Source: Sphingobacteriia bacterium
Lineage (GTDB): Bacteria > Bacteroidota > Bacteroidia > Bacteroidales > UBA7960
DNA: 52,505 nucleotides
Assembly (NCBI GenBank): GCA_011390575.1
Contig: JAABSE010000018.1
Span: 1-52,505 of the forward strand
Direction of reading: 5' to 3'
Each line of letters begins with the position of its first letter. The first letter of the stretch is position 1. Below the pieces are notes generated by a model. The model did no database searches. It was not told the DNA's origin and worked only from the letters and a program-made list of their open reading frames with translations. This document shows, piece after piece, positions 1-9,129 of this stretch. The position numbers and the translations under genes were made by a program.

Positions 1-285
1 CCAGTTGGCCGATGCCACGATAAGCACCGAATCGCTGATGGCCTGTCCCGACAGGCTGGTGCCGGCAGCACGAAAAGTAACCGGAATCTTTAACTGGTGG
101 GTGTGGATAAGAATCCGGGATACTTCTTCTTCATTATCCGCAATAATGACCATTTGGGGAATCAACCGGTAAAAACTTGCGTCAGTACCCCAGGCCAGAG
201 TTTTCAATGGGTCAGTGAACAGTCTGTGTGCCGGTATGAATTCTGCCAGCTGCTGAAGCAGAGCTTTATAGGGTCCGTTGAGCAT
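1..285 (-). CDS. FAD-linked oxidase (D-lactate dehydrogenase/GlcD-like), N-terminal fragment
   Basis: Only the first 95 residues are in the window; the gene runs off the left edge. The translation reads MLNGPYKALLQQL, then a stretch with LAWGTDASFYRLIP, VIIADNEEEV and PVTFRAAGTSLSGQA. This is the start of the FAD-binding (PCMH-type) domain of the large FAD/Fe-S oxidases related to D-lactate dehydrogenase and glycolate oxidase subunit GlcD. The TSLSGQ segment is the conserved flavin-pyrophosphate-binding loop. Family members oxidise 2-hydroxy acids and pass electrons to quinone or an Fe-S C-terminal domain. Start chosen at the ATG at 285; a TACTTTTG box lies about 40 bases upstream. Family assignment is firm, but the substrate cannot be told from this fragment. 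A plus-strand frame at 97-306 is its shadow. Confidence 0.85.
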   Translation of the reverse strand, partial: MLNGPYKALLQQLAEFIPAHRLFTDPLKTLAWGTDASFYRLIPQMVIIADNEEEVSRILIHTHQLKIPVTFRAAGTSLSGQAISDSVLIVASANW

Positions 286-633
286 CTTTTTTTGATTGTT
301 TTTTAAGAGGTGATAGATTTCTTTTCAAAAGTAAGGAAAAATTATATTGGTGACCGGGGCCCTCAGGGATTATTTTTTGCCCATGTCAAACCCTTTGATT
401 ATTATTGCGTATACTCAACAGAGGAAAAGAATAAGTAGTACTAATGCTAATTTAGTGGATAAGACTATGTTTTGACAATAAATTAGATGCAGTTCGTCCC
501 TGGACGGAAGTCAGAAGAGAATTCACTTCGGTCTTCTGTCTCCGGTCTTCTGTCTATACCAATTGAATCAATACAACTCGTATTTCTTTCCACTAAAAGT
601 GCAGAAGAACTGAAAAAGCTAAATTTTACACCC
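286..633. other. Divergent intergenic region with short tandem repeat
   Basis: This region separates the leftward oxidase from the rightward YihY gene. A minus-strand TACTTTTG (326-333) fits the Bacteroidota -7 consensus for the oxidase and would give a leader of roughly 35 bases. At 529-541 and 543-555 the 13-mer CGGTCTTCTGTCT occurs twice with a 14-base period, next to a related GTCAGAAG stretch. An open frame from 487 runs through this repeat into the YihY gene, but its encoded residues look like translated spacer, so I treat the stretch as non-coding. Confidence 0.5.
529..555. repeat. Two-copy tandem repeat, 14-base period
   Basis: CGGTCTTCTGTCT is present at 529-541 and again at 543-555. 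It lies just upstream of the YihY start. Its presence inside the 49-residue possible N-terminal extension is one reason to reject that extension. Confidence 0.7.
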
Positions 634-1980
634 ATGAACCGAAAAGAACAGATACTGGCAAGGATAAAAAGGGCTGTGAGCTTTGTGGAGAGGGATGTGT
701 GGAAGATACCCCTGAAGGATTTGCCTCCACGAAAATCATTTTTAATCAAGCAACTCAGAATTTTTATTCTTGCCATCAGGGGTTTTAGTGAAGATTCTTT
801 GCATCTGAGAGCTTCTGCACTAACCTATTATTCTTTGCTGGCCATTGTACCGGTAGTAGCCATGGGATTTGGTATTGCCAAGGGGTTTGGACTGGAAGAA
901 TTGCTGGAAAGACAGTTACGGGAAGCTTTTGTGGGGAGAGAAGAAGTATTTGAATATGTAATGGGATTTGCTTATTCGATGCTTGAAACAACCCAGGGGG
1001 GTATTGTAGCAGGAGTAGGATTGCTGATATTGCTTTACACCATTATCATTGTAATGGTATATGTAGAAGAGTCGTTTAACGATATCTGGCAAATCAAGCA
1101 GTCCCGCCCGTTTTCGCGTAAGGTAAGTGACTATTTTGCCATGATGTTTGTGGCTCCGCTGTTTTTGATTATGTCCAGTGCTGCCACGGTGTTTCTAACC
1201 ACTCAAATTACCAACATTACCGGTAAGCTTGAGTTTCTTGAGTTTCTGAGCCCTGCGGTGAATTTTTTGCTTAATCTGACTCCCTACGTGCTGATTTGGA
1301 TTGTATTTACCCTTTTGTATATGGTAATGCCCAATACCAATGTTAAGCCCGGATCTGCCATCATAGGAGCAGTCATAGCAGGCTCCATCTTTATTCTTTT
1401 GCAATGGGGCTATATTTATTTCCAGGTAGGAGTATCGCGCTACAATGCTATTTACGGTAGTTTTGCCGCTTTGCCGCTCCTGTTGCTCTGGCTCCGAATC
1501 AGCTGGCTCGTGGTTTTGTTTGGGGCCGAAATATCCTTTGCCAACCAGAATGTGGAACATTACGAATTTGAACATGAAGCAAAAAACCTGAGCCCCTGGA
1601 ACAAAAAAGTACTGGCGTTGTACATATATAATCAGATTGCCAAAAGATTTGCCAATGGCGATAATCCGCTTACACCGCCACAGATTTCTCAAAAGCTGGA
1701 GATTCCCATTAAGATTGTCAGGGAAGTACTGGATGATTTGCTGGAAGTGAATCTGCTGACAGAAACCCGTTCGGAACACCATAAAGAGGATGCTTTCCAG
1801 CCCGCTTCTGATATTCATAAAGTTACCATAAGAGGAATTCTGGAAAAACTTGATCACAAAGGGATGGATGTGTTGCTGGCCCGTGAAACCGAAGAGCTGG
1901 ACAAATTGAAGAATACACTCAAAAAATTCAGCAATACATTGATGGAGGCTCCGGAGAATCTTGCTGTGAAGGATGTGTGA
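634..1980 (+). CDS. YihY/BrkB (UPF0761) family inner-membrane protein
   Basis: A 448-residue protein. After a cytoplasmic N-terminus it has the family hallmark around LRASALTYYSLLAIVPVVAM, then about six hydrophobic segments, including the GSFAALPLLLLWLRISWLVVLFGAE signature region near the end of the membrane domain. The last ~100 residues are soluble and resemble a winged-helix region (PPQISQKLEIPIKIVREVLDDLLEVNLL), a fusion common in Bacteroidota members. The family is often annotated as ribonuclease BN or virulence factor BrkB, but the RNase BN label is a historical error and transport function is unproven. The start at 634 (MNRKEQILARIKRA) is preferred to 487 because the upstream 49 codons cover a tandem repeat and show no family similarity. 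Confidence 0.85.
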   Translation: MNRKEQILARIKRAVSFVERDVWKIPLKDLPPRKSFLIKQLRIFILAIRGFSEDSLHLRASALTYYSLLAIVPVVAMGFGIAKGFGLEELLERQLREAFVGREEVFEYVMGFAYSMLETTQGGIVAGVGLLILLYTIIIVMVYVEESFNDIWQIKQSRPFSRKVSDYFAMMFVAPLFLIMSSAATVFLTTQITNITGKLEFLEFLSPAVNFLLNLTPYVLIWIVFTLLYMVMPNTNVKPGSAIIGAVIAGSIFILLQWGYIYFQVGVSRYNAIYGSFAALPLLLLWLRISWLVVLFGAEISFANQNVEHYEFEHEAKNLSPWNKKVLALYIYNQIAKRFANGDNPLTPPQISQKLEIPIKIVREVLDDLLEVNLLTETRSEHHKEDAFQPASDIHKVTIRGILEKLDHKGMDVLLARETEELDKLKNTLKKFSNTLMEAPENLAVKDV

Positions 1981-2040
1981 AACAGATAAGTGCTCTCTGT
2001 GGAGGGGATAAGACAAAATGGAATCAACTCTGTTTTCTTA

Positions 2041-2075
2041 TGAAAGCAAGTGTTCCTTATAGCTTTTTGCTTTCA
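2041..2075 (+). terminator. Possible hairpin terminator after the YihY gene
   Basis: TGAAAGCAA (2041-2049) pairs perfectly with TTGCTTTCA (2067-2075) across a 17-base loop. There is no strong T-tract, so this is a weak call. Confidence 0.3.
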
Positions 2076-2100
2076 ATGTCACCGGTATGTAATCAATGAT

Positions 2101-2108
2101 TATTTTTG
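2101..2108 (+). promoter_or_regulatory. -7 box for the 2160 membrane protein gene
   Basis: TATTTTTG matches TAnnTTTG. It predicts a transcript starting near 2114 and a leader of about 46 bases before the ATG at 2160. No clear -33 TTTG is seen at the usual distance. The box overlaps the alternative TTG start at 2106, which argues against that start. Confidence 0.45.
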
Positions 2109-2159
2109 CCTCATTGTTTCAAAACAAAATCAACGATTTCAAATTTTTCAAGTATAAAG

Positions 2160-3938
2160 ATGATACAAAGATTTACAAACTGGTATAAAAAGGATCTGGT
2201 AAAAAGAACCATAGGCCTAATCCTGTTGCTTATAACCGTTACTATATTTATCCATGCCCGTTTCAACCGTTCTGAAGGGGTAATTATCTGGGATATCAAA
2301 TCTTATTATTCTTATTTGCCGGCAACTTTCATCTATCAGGATCTGACGTTGAGTTTTATTGATGAGGAACCGGGGAAATTCAGCAATCGTATTTGGCCCA
2401 TTGAAACACCCACAGGAAAAAAAGCCATAACTACTACATATGGTATGTCTGTTTTGTACTCTCCTTTTTTCCTTGCAGGCCATTTGGTAGCGCTCATTAC
2501 ACCCTGGGAAGCAGACGGATATTCAAGGCCTTATTACTTTGCCATGAACTTTAGTGCATTGTTTTATCTGTGGATAGGACTTTTGTTTCTGAGAAAAATT
2601 CTGAGCCGTTATTTCAGGGATAAGGTGGTGGCTTTTACCCTGTTTGCCGTTGTAATCGGCACCAATCTTTTTTATTATTCCTCGGTGGAAGCGCCCATGA
2701 CGCATGCCTTTAATTTTTCCCTTTTTGCCGTTTTTTTATGGAGCACCATCAGGTTTTATGATCATCCATCTTTTAAGAATATCCTCATTAGCGGCGCTCT
2801 GGCAGGTTTCATCACCCTGATAAGACCAACGAATATCATCATCCTGGTAGTATTCTTTTTATGGGATATTAAAAGCTGGGCCGACTTCAGAGAGCGGTTC
2901 ATGTTTTTTATCAGGAGGTTCCATTGGGTGATTTTTATGGCCTCCGTATTTGTGCTCATCTGGGTGCCCCAATTTATATACTGGTATCATGTATCTGGCA
3001 AAGTCTTTTATTTTACTTACGGAGAAAAGGGAGCCAGTTTTTTCTTTCACAATCCGCAGATATACAATATATTGTTTAGCTACAAGAAGGGATGGCTGGT
3101 ATATACACCCCTGATGATATTCTCTCTGGTGGGTATATTTATGCTCCCCAAAAGAATGCCAGGGGCATTTCCCGCATTGCTGCTTTTCAAATTATTAAAT
3201 ATTTATATCCTGGCATCATGGTGGAGCTGGTGGTTTGGCGGAGGCTTTGGCCTTCGTGCATTTATCGAATCTTATGCATTGCTTTCCATTCCATTTGCCT
3301 GCTTTGTTGATTTTGGTTTCCGGCAATCCAAATGGGTGAAACGGAGTATTTTCTCTGTATTGATATTGCTGATTGCCTTCAACCAGTTTCAGACCCGGCA
3401 GTACAATAACAACGCCATTCACTGGTGGTGGATGAATAAAGAAGCATACTGGGAAACTTTCCTTAAACTGAAGCCCACCGAGCGTTTCTGGTTGGTAGTA
3501 ACCCTGCCCGATTACGAAGCAGCCCGTCAGGGAATATACCGGGAGTTGAAATCATCCAAAGCCCTTGAGAAGGAAGCAAGAGAGCGCGAATGGACTTCCT
3601 GGAGACAACCCATACCTGAAGAAATAATTATAGAATGGATGACTTCCAAATTCAGGAAAGATAGCATCTGGCAGGAAAGGATCAATACGGATATGTATGA
3701 AACCTATGGCCCTGATACCTTAGATGTTATTAAGCAGCAGGTGATTACCGAATTTGAAGAAAAAGGGTATAAATACTGGGAAAAGAAAATGGCCGTTGAA
3801 TTGATTGTGGAAGAGATCAGACAAAAACCGGATTTGATGAAAAGCATCGAAAAGAAAGCTCATGAGAACAACCTGCCGCTTGACACACAGGTGGTCTATG
3901 ATGCTTTGTGGTTATTTAAACACGAAAGACCTTTCTAG
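2160..3938 (+). CDS. Polytopic membrane protein, GT-C glycosyltransferase-like
   Basis: A 592-residue protein with about ten hydrophobic segments from residue 18 to ~420. A conserved-looking first periplasmic loop holds IIWDIKSYYSYLPA, with acidic residues where GT-C enzymes carry catalytic Asp/Glu. The WWSWWFGGGFGLRAFIESY stretch near residue 380 is typical of Bacteroidota glycosyltransferase-39-like proteins. It probably transfers a sugar from a polyprenyl-phosphate donor on the periplasmic face; neither donor nor acceptor can be read from the sequence. The C-terminal ~130 residues are unusual: soluble, charged and predicted helical. It converges on the glycan cluster to its right, which fits a shared role. 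The fold class is moderately sure, the activity is inference. Confidence 0.6.
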   Translation: MIQRFTNWYKKDLVKRTIGLILLLITVTIFIHARFNRSEGVIIWDIKSYYSYLPATFIYQDLTLSFIDEEPGKFSNRIWPIETPTGKKAITTTYGMSVLYSPFFLAGHLVALITPWEADGYSRPYYFAMNFSALFYLWIGLLFLRKILSRYFRDKVVAFTLFAVVIGTNLFYYSSVEAPMTHAFNFSLFAVFLWSTIRFYDHPSFKNILISGALAGFITLIRPTNIIILVVFFLWDIKSWADFRERFMFFIRRFHWVIFMASVFVLIWVPQFIYWYHVSGKVFYFTYGEKGASFFFHNPQIYNILFSYKKGWLVYTPLMIFSLVGIFMLPKRMPGAFPALLLFKLLNIYILASWWSWWFGGGFGLRAFIESYALLSIPFACFVDFGFRQSKWVKRSIFSVLILLIAFNQFQTRQYNNNAIHWWWMNKEAYWETFLKLKPTERFWLVVTLPDYEAARQGIYRELKSSKALEKEAREREWTSWRQPIPEEIIIEWMTSKFRKDSIWQERINTDMYETYGPDTLDVIKQQVITEFEEKGYKYWEKKMAVELIVEEIRQKPDLMKSIEKKAHENNLPLDTQVVYDALWLFKHERPF

Positions 3939-3979
3939 AACCATAGTTTTGTTTATATCTAACCTGGTCAACAGCAAAT

Positions 3980-5428
3980 TTACTGTTTATCGTTTCGTTG
4001 AAAAACAGCTACTTTGTAGTCAGTATCGAAAATTTTAAAGGGCTTTTTGGGTTCGAAAACCCCTAACTCATTCAGGTAGGGATTTGTCTGAAGGCTATCA
4101 AGCTGAATACCGCGCAGGGCTGAAAAATGCCCATCCCAGATGAGTACATCGCCCTGATTAAGTTCCTTAGTGTTCTCCGCAATTTGTATGGTAAATGATT
4201 GAGCAGAATTATTATCAAGTGGATTAAATCCAATGAAATAGAAAAAACCGGGATCGTTATAGTATATTTTGTTTTTATGAAGTTCTTCCTGTTTAATAAA
4301 CTCTGAGGCACTATGCATTACCTTATCCATGCCTCCCGGTTTCCTTGGCAAATTGCGCATGGTGTTGAAGGACTGAGTAAAAATCATTGCCAATACGGCG
4401 ACACCAAAAATAATTTTTGACCATTTGTTTTGGGTTAGCTTTTTGGGGAGTGAAGAAAACACATTTAATCCGCGTAGGGCCAGCAAGGATCCAAGCGGGA
4501 CAATGGCCACCATATATCGGTCCATGCCCAGCGATTTTCCAATACCACTCCACCACATAAACACATGACCCAGAAAGTAAATCAGGAAGGGGAGAAAAAT
4601 CAACAGCACTTCACTTTGAGCATGTTTATCTTTTCTTAGCATAAAATTATAAACCATGGCTATTATGCCTATAGAAATCAAAATCATGGTGAATTTTCCA
4701 AAGTGTTCAGGAGACTTCAAAAAAAAGTGTGCCAGAGCACCTGTGCCATAGGCTGAAGCTGATCCTGTATAGGGCATCTGGGTGATCAGCCAAAATATAT
4801 CCTTGAAATGAAAATATCCAATAATGCTGTAAACAATGAATCCGGTAAATAAGAACGGGAGATAACGAAACTGCTTTACTACCATAAAGTATAAGGCAAA
4901 AACCGGCACAATCATTATTCCTTCTGTGCGCACAAGAGGAGAAAAGGAGATAAGAATTGCTGCCCACAAATATTTTTTATCCAGGCAAAGGTAGGTTGTA
5001 GCAATCATAAACAAGCCAAACAATACTTCAGTTAGTCCTGATATAACAAAGATGGAATAAATGGGCGAGAACAATACAAAAAAGGGGAGAAGTAGCCTGT
5101 AGCTGTAACCCAGTTTGCGTGCTGAAAGATAAGCCAATAAACAGCTAAAAATACCTGCTGTAATATTGAATACCGACACGCCATCGTGTCCAAACTGTGC
5201 AAAAGGACTTGTTAATAGAGTAAAAACCGGTTTTGCCCAATGGTGCAGTAAAAACTCAGGATACACCCATGAAAAGCGTGAGTACCTGTAGTGGGTAAGA
5301 CTGTCTGCTCCACCAATGTAGCCTTCAGTCTTCCATAAAATGAAAAGAAAATAGATAGTCAATAAGGCCAATAAGGTATATAAAACATTTTTTTCACTGG
5401 AGATGAAAGCTTTTATCTTTTCCTTCAT
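3980..5428 (-). CDS. GT-C type membrane glycosyltransferase-like protein
   Basis: A 482-residue polytopic membrane protein. The first TM (residues ~16-31) is followed by a periplasmic loop, EGYIGGADSLTHYRYSRF, whose Asp sits where GT-C enzymes place a catalytic acid. Eight to ten further TM segments follow (e.g. LVRTEGIMIVPVFALYF), then a ~90-residue soluble C-terminus. It resembles dolichyl/undecaprenyl-phosphate-sugar mannosyltransferases of the ArnT/PMT/GT39-like group. It lies 63 bases downstream of a DPM1-type GT2, the enzyme class that makes the lipid-linked donor GT-C enzymes use, so the two are probably a functional pair. Start ATG at 5428. Exact substrate unknown. Confidence 0.6.
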   Translation of the reverse strand: MKEKIKAFISSEKNVLYTLLALLTIYFLFILWKTEGYIGGADSLTHYRYSRFSWVYPEFLLHHWAKPVFTLLTSPFAQFGHDGVSVFNITAGIFSCLLAYLSARKLGYSYRLLLPFFVLFSPIYSIFVISGLTEVLFGLFMIATTYLCLDKKYLWAAILISFSPLVRTEGIMIVPVFALYFMVVKQFRYLPFLFTGFIVYSIIGYFHFKDIFWLITQMPYTGSASAYGTGALAHFFLKSPEHFGKFTMILISIGIIAMVYNFMLRKDKHAQSEVLLIFLPFLIYFLGHVFMWWSGIGKSLGMDRYMVAIVPLGSLLALRGLNVFSSLPKKLTQNKWSKIIFGVAVLAMIFTQSFNTMRNLPRKPGGMDKVMHSASEFIKQEELHKNKIYYNDPGFFYFIGFNPLDNNSAQSFTIQIAENTKELNQGDVLIWDGHFSALRGIQLDSLQTNPYLNELGVFEPKKPFKIFDTDYKVAVFQRNDKQ

Positions 5429-5491
5429 GGCACATTATTTATTAAAAAGTTAGATAAACAGGTTATTACATTTTATGGCAAACAAGGTTTA

Positions 5492-6205
5492 TTAGCGGCT
5501 CCAGAGATTGTATTTTAAAATGCACCAGATGGCTCTGAAACCATCTTTCCAGTTTATTTTTTTGCCCTCAGCGTAGGTTCTCCCATAGTAGGAAATGCCT
5601 ACCTCATAAATGCGGATATCTGGTATTCTTGAAATTTTTGCTGTAACTTCAGGTTCAAAGCCAAATCTTCTTTCTTTTAAATGCAAACTTTTAACTTTAT
5701 CACTGCGAAAGAGTTTATAACAGGTTTCCATGTCAGTGAGATTAAGATTGGTGAATACATTTGAAAGGAAAGTAAGCAGTTTGTTTCCTATGGTATGCCA
5801 GAAAAACAATATCCGGTGGGGCTTGGAGCCCATGAACCTGGAGCCGTAAACTACGTCCGCATACCCTGAAAGAACTGGCTTTAACAATAAGGTATACTCC
5901 CCGGGTTCGTATTCAAGATCTGCATCCTGAATGATAATAAAATCGCCTGTGGCTTCTTCTATTCCTCTGTGCAATGCCGCTCCCTTGCCCATATTCTTTT
6001 CCTGCTCAAAAAACCGTATGGTTTCACCGGGATGAGCCTGTTTGAAGTTTTGCACCACCACTGCAGTATTATCAGTACTACAGTCATTTACAATAATGAC
6101 CTCTTTGTAAATCCCATCGATATGGGTTTGTACTACTTTATTGAGAATAGATTCAATGGTTTTTTCTTCGTTGTAGGCTGGAATAATAATCGAAAGGGTC
6201 TGCAA
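5492..6205 (-). CDS. GT2 glycosyltransferase, polyprenyl-phosphate mannose/glucose synthase (DPM1-like)
   Basis: A 237-residue single-domain GT-A enzyme. [12 protein letters not shown] (6-17) opens the nucleotide-binding half, VNDCSTDNT (39-47) follows, and the DxD motif is DADLEYEP (94-101). The later YGSRFMG and the [11 protein letters not shown] region are typical of dolichol-phosphate mannosyltransferase-like proteins. There is no C-terminal membrane anchor. Its likely job is to move a hexose from a nucleotide sugar to a polyprenyl phosphate on the cytoplasmic face, feeding the GT-C protein encoded just downstream. Start at the ATG at 6205. Confidence 0.85.
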   Translation of the reverse strand: MQTLSIIIPAYNEEKTIESILNKVVQTHIDGIYKEVIIVNDCSTDNTAVVVQNFKQAHPGETIRFFEQEKNMGKGAALHRGIEEATGDFIIIQDADLEYEPGEYTLLLKPVLSGYADVVYGSRFMGSKPHRILFFWHTIGNKLLTFLSNVFTNLNLTDMETCYKLFRSDKVKSLHLKERRFGFEPEVTAKISRIPDIRIYEVGISYYGRTYAEGKKINWKDGFRAIWCILKYNLWSR

Positions 6206-6524
6206 GGGGCTTAATTGTTAAATGGTTTAACTGTAAGAATTTCAGCAATTGAACCTGCAATACGTTCCTGCTTAAATAGTAATAGGATGAGAATGTTCAA
6301 TGTGCGTTGCAAATATATAACGTTTTTGTTAATCAAATACAGTTAATTTTGATGTTTTTGTGAAAAATATATTATTATATGATAAAGCAATACCAATCTT
6401 TGTTCTAATATTTCAGGTACTTCTGGTTTATGCACATAAAGAATTGCGGAAAGAATTTATCGGGAGATAAAGTTGCTGGTTGTATTTGCTATCAAAAAAA
6501 TCAGCCAGACCCCGATAGTGGATT
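6206..6524. other. Intergenic region splitting the glycan cluster
   Basis: 319 bases without a credible gene, A/T-rich. It holds one good minus-strand promoter candidate (6310-6337, listed separately), so the GT2 and GT-C pair at 3980-6205 probably has its own promoter separate from the 6525-9035 genes. Nothing else recognised. Confidence 0.5.
6310..6337 (-). promoter_or_regulatory. Promoter for the GT2/GT-C pair
   Basis: Read on the minus strand: TTTG (6334-6337), 16 bases, then TATATTTG (6310-6317), which matches the Bacteroidota TTTG / TAnnTTTG pattern, although the spacer is slightly short. Transcription would begin near 6303, leaving a leader of ~98 bases. Confidence 0.5.
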
Positions 6525-7133
6525 TTAAATATCCATGTCAGGGCTATAACCTTCAGGGTAATCAAACTGTTTAATCTCCTTTGCCGGGATGCCAGCTACC
6601 ATGGTGTAAGGTCTTACATCCTTGTTAACGATGGATCCTGCTGCCACCACAGCACCCTTCCCCACCCTTACACCGGTGAGAATCGTAGCTCCAATCATGA
6701 TGCTTGCTTCATCTTCAATGATAGTGTCCTTTACAATGTAACCCAGATCCTGTATTTTTAACCCAGGATGGTATTTGCTCAAATCGCGGTTGTGGGCCAG
6801 AACCATAACCCTGTTGGTAAGAATAACGCCATCGCCCAAATAGATTTTTTTAGGATAAACGCTATCTATGATTACATCTGTGCCAATAATAACCCTTTTG
6901 CCCACATGAACACCGCGCCAGCGATGCAGCATGGGTCTCAGGGTTCTGGCATTCAAGGGTGCCAGCAGCATAGAATGCCTGGCAATTTTTTGCAGGATTT
7001 CATTTTTCCAGTACACAAGGGTTTTGCCCAGCAACCTTCCAAAACTCATGTTGCCATAGGAGCGCGGAGATAAGCTGATGCCCAGCGCCCGAAGGATACG
7101 AAAGGTTATTGAATACTTTGGTTTTTGTTCCAT
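6525..7133 (-). CDS. Left-handed beta-helix (hexapeptide) acyltransferase
   Basis: A 202-residue protein. Residues ~70-185 show hexapeptide repeats ([59 protein letters not shown]). AHNRD carries the histidine usually used for acetyl transfer, and the closing AGIPAKEIK is the classic end of sugar O-acetyltransferases of the WcaF/NodL/LacA type. It probably acetylates a sugar of the cluster's glycan using acetyl-CoA. It starts 4 bases after the stop of the upstream membrane protein, so they share an operon. The N-terminal ~65 residues are basic and not recognised. Confidence 0.8.
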   Translation of the reverse strand: MEQKPKYSITFRILRALGISLSPRSYGNMSFGRLLGKTLVYWKNEILQKIARHSMLLAPLNARTLRPMLHRWRGVHVGKRVIIGTDVIIDSVYPKKIYLGDGVILTNRVMVLAHNRDLSKYHPGLKIQDLGYIVKDTIIEDEASIMIGATILTGVRVGKGAVVAAGSIVNKDVRPYTMVAGIPAKEIKQFDYPEGYSPDMDI

Positions 7134-7137
7134 ATTG

Positions 7138-8106
7138 TCACTCTGTTTTGTTTTCTACGTTTTGCGCTTCAAAAGGATTCTTTCTGAAACTATTGGCAAG
7201 GTAGTAAATTCCACCTGCAAGTCCCTGCAAAACCATAATGGATGATATTACAAAGGCAATGGAGAAAGCATAGTCCGATGAAATGCCTATCTGTGGAAAC
7301 ACCACCACTGCAATATATTCCCGCAGACCAATCCCACCCACACTCACGGGAATTACCCTGGAGAGCATGATGAAGAAAACGACTGCAAAAAAAGCAGGAA
7401 TACTGAAATCTATTTGCCGGATAAACGCATAGGCAACCAGCAGGTAGGTAAATGCGATTAACCCGTGCCGTATAATGGCCACCAGTGTGTTTAGAATTAT
7501 TTCAGTCATGTACCCATTCCTGCTTTCAAAATGAAGATCCAACCGCGAGAAAATTCGGTGGAAAGCCTTCAGAATATGACTTATCTTTTGAAATACAGAG
7601 GGTTTGTTAAGAATAACCAAAATGGCTATCTCAACCAAAAGCAAAGCGATTACCATCCATACTATCAAAGGGTTCACATCAAAAAATGAAAATAGTAAAA
7701 TAGGTGCCAGCACAATGGTAAGTCCGAAAGTATATATCAGCCTGTCGAGCAATACTACCATTGAGTTTTTCCAGTAACTGGAGCCGTAGGCGGTTTTGAA
7801 GGATTGTATTTTGTAGGCATCGCCCAGTAGTGGGAATATCAGGGAAAAGAACATTCCCTGCCATTTGATGCTCACCACTTTAAAGAGTCTTGTATCTACA
7901 CCGTAAAACCGATACAAAGAAACAATGCGGTAGCTGTTGATAACCAGGTCAATAAAAAGCAGGACGGGAATTGCCAGGAAAGGGCGGTAGTCAATGTCTC
8001 TGGTAATTTCGCGCAAGCTGTCGATTTCTATCTTTCGCAGTGCAAGATAGAGCAGGGCAGCAGTTGCCAATAATTGAAATATCCATTTTAAAAGCTTTTT
8101 GTTCAT
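7138..8106 (-). CDS. LPG-synthase-TM/AglD (UPF0104) family membrane protein
   Basis: A 322-residue integral membrane protein with eight or so TM segments. It matches the lysylphosphatidylglycerol-synthase transmembrane family through the [22 protein letters not shown] region (GxxxxxxxPxxxGD) and the [10 protein letters not shown] motif near residue 260. It lacks the soluble aminoacyl-transferase domain of MprF. Members are often found in polysaccharide or glycolipid clusters, where a flippase-like role is suspected but unproven. Its first 4 bases overlap the stop of the deacetylase gene (ATGA at 8103-8106), a sign of translational coupling. Confidence 0.8.
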   Translation of the reverse strand: MNKKLLKWIFQLLATAALLYLALRKIEIDSLREITRDIDYRPFLAIPVLLFIDLVINSYRIVSLYRFYGVDTRLFKVVSIKWQGMFFSLIFPLLGDAYKIQSFKTAYGSSYWKNSMVVLLDRLIYTFGLTIVLAPILLFSFFDVNPLIVWMVIALLLVEIAILVILNKPSVFQKISHILKAFHRIFSRLDLHFESRNGYMTEIILNTLVAIIRHGLIAFTYLLVAYAFIRQIDFSIPAFFAVVFFIMLSRVIPVSVGGIGLREYIAVVVFPQIGISSDYAFSIAFVISSIMVLQGLAGGIYYLANSFRKNPFEAQNVENKTE

Positions 8107-9035
8107 CGCTTTTGATGTTTCAGAAATACTTCTTTGCAGGTGGTAAATGAGCCAGAAAACTCTTTCAGCAGCCTGATAAAATTTTTCTCTGTTTTCTCAC
8201 CTTTATTGATCCAGTACAAAGGGCGGTTTTGCGGGTTTTCTGAAGGTATAGCTTTACGGGAAATGTCGATAGGGTGCATGTAAAACATACTGTCGCCCTT
8301 TTTCAGAGCCTTTTTTAATACCCGCTTAAAGTACAAGGGACCCAACAACCTGAAAAAGTAGCCTCCCCCGGCAGGCAGGGTTAGAAAAGGAGTGATTTTA
8401 TAATTGCTCCATGGCAACTCCATCAACCGGGTTGCCGGTGTGCGATGGCTCAGGTCGTCACCATTGATATAATAAGGTGTTGTGGGGATGTCCCGCAGCT
8501 TTACATTGGTTTTATTATACAATGAATTGAAAGCTACCGACGAGTCGTATTGAAACCCAATTTTTTCCAGCAATGGTATCATCCAGTTCGAAAGCACTGC
8601 ATTGGGAGCCCTGAAACCGATAACGTTGGTTTCAAAAATTTCTTCCAGCACTTTTTTGGCTTCCACCTGCTCCTGGTACCAGTCATCGATAGAAACAATG
8701 GGTTGTTTGGTCTTTGCATCAATGCTCGACTGGTGGGTGAGGCTGTGAGAAGCGATTTCATGCCTGCTCCCCTTGAGGGCTTTCACTATCCGCGGGTATC
8801 GTCGGGCCACATCGGCCACCATGAAGAAAGTGGCTGAAACTTCAAATTCGTCAAGAATCTCTATCAGTCGGAGGGTTTCCTCGGTTATACAATCTACAGA
8901 CTCTTCATGGTTTTGTTGGAAAAAATCCTCCAGTGTAGGATATTTAGAGAAAGAAGAACCGGTAACCAGGGGTGTATGGTACCAATCTTCAATATCAAAT
9001 GAGAGTGCTATGTTAGTCGGTTTTTTTTTATTCAT
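8103..9035 (-). CDS. Polysaccharide deacetylase (NodB-type, DUF3473-like C-terminus)
   Basis: A 310-residue protein. LSFDIEDWYH (11-20) gives the catalytic/metal Asp pair (D14, D17), and RHEIASHSLTH holds the metal histidines H97 and H101. FRAPNA further on is the conserved RxP motif, and YMHPIDI near residue 254 supplies the late His. This is a carbohydrate esterase 4 domain of the type seen beside exopolysaccharide genes, removing N- or O-acetyl groups. No signal peptide is evident, so it may act in the cytoplasm on a lipid-linked precursor. It overlaps the next gene by 4 bases. Confidence 0.85.
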   Translation of the reverse strand: MNKKKPTNIALSFDIEDWYHTPLVTGSSFSKYPTLEDFFQQNHEESVDCITEETLRLIEILDEFEVSATFFMVADVARRYPRIVKALKGSRHEIASHSLTHQSSIDAKTKQPIVSIDDWYQEQVEAKKVLEEIFETNVIGFRAPNAVLSNWMIPLLEKIGFQYDSSVAFNSLYNKTNVKLRDIPTTPYYINGDDLSHRTPATRLMELPWSNYKITPFLTLPAGGGYFFRLLGPLYFKRVLKKALKKGDSMFYMHPIDISRKAIPSENPQNRPLYWINKGEKTEKNFIRLLKEFSGSFTTCKEVFLKHQKR

Positions 9036-9129
9036 AACAGACGGTTGTGTGTGGCTGCCTATCTATCTGTGGGATTAGAATGCCATTAATGCTTCTGCCT
9101 GGTCACTTCATTGCAGGTTTTGGCATGAA

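Noticed and set aside
487..633. 49-residue N-terminal extension of the YihY protein
   Set aside because: It covers a tandem repeat and has no family similarity; the ATG at 634 fits the family.
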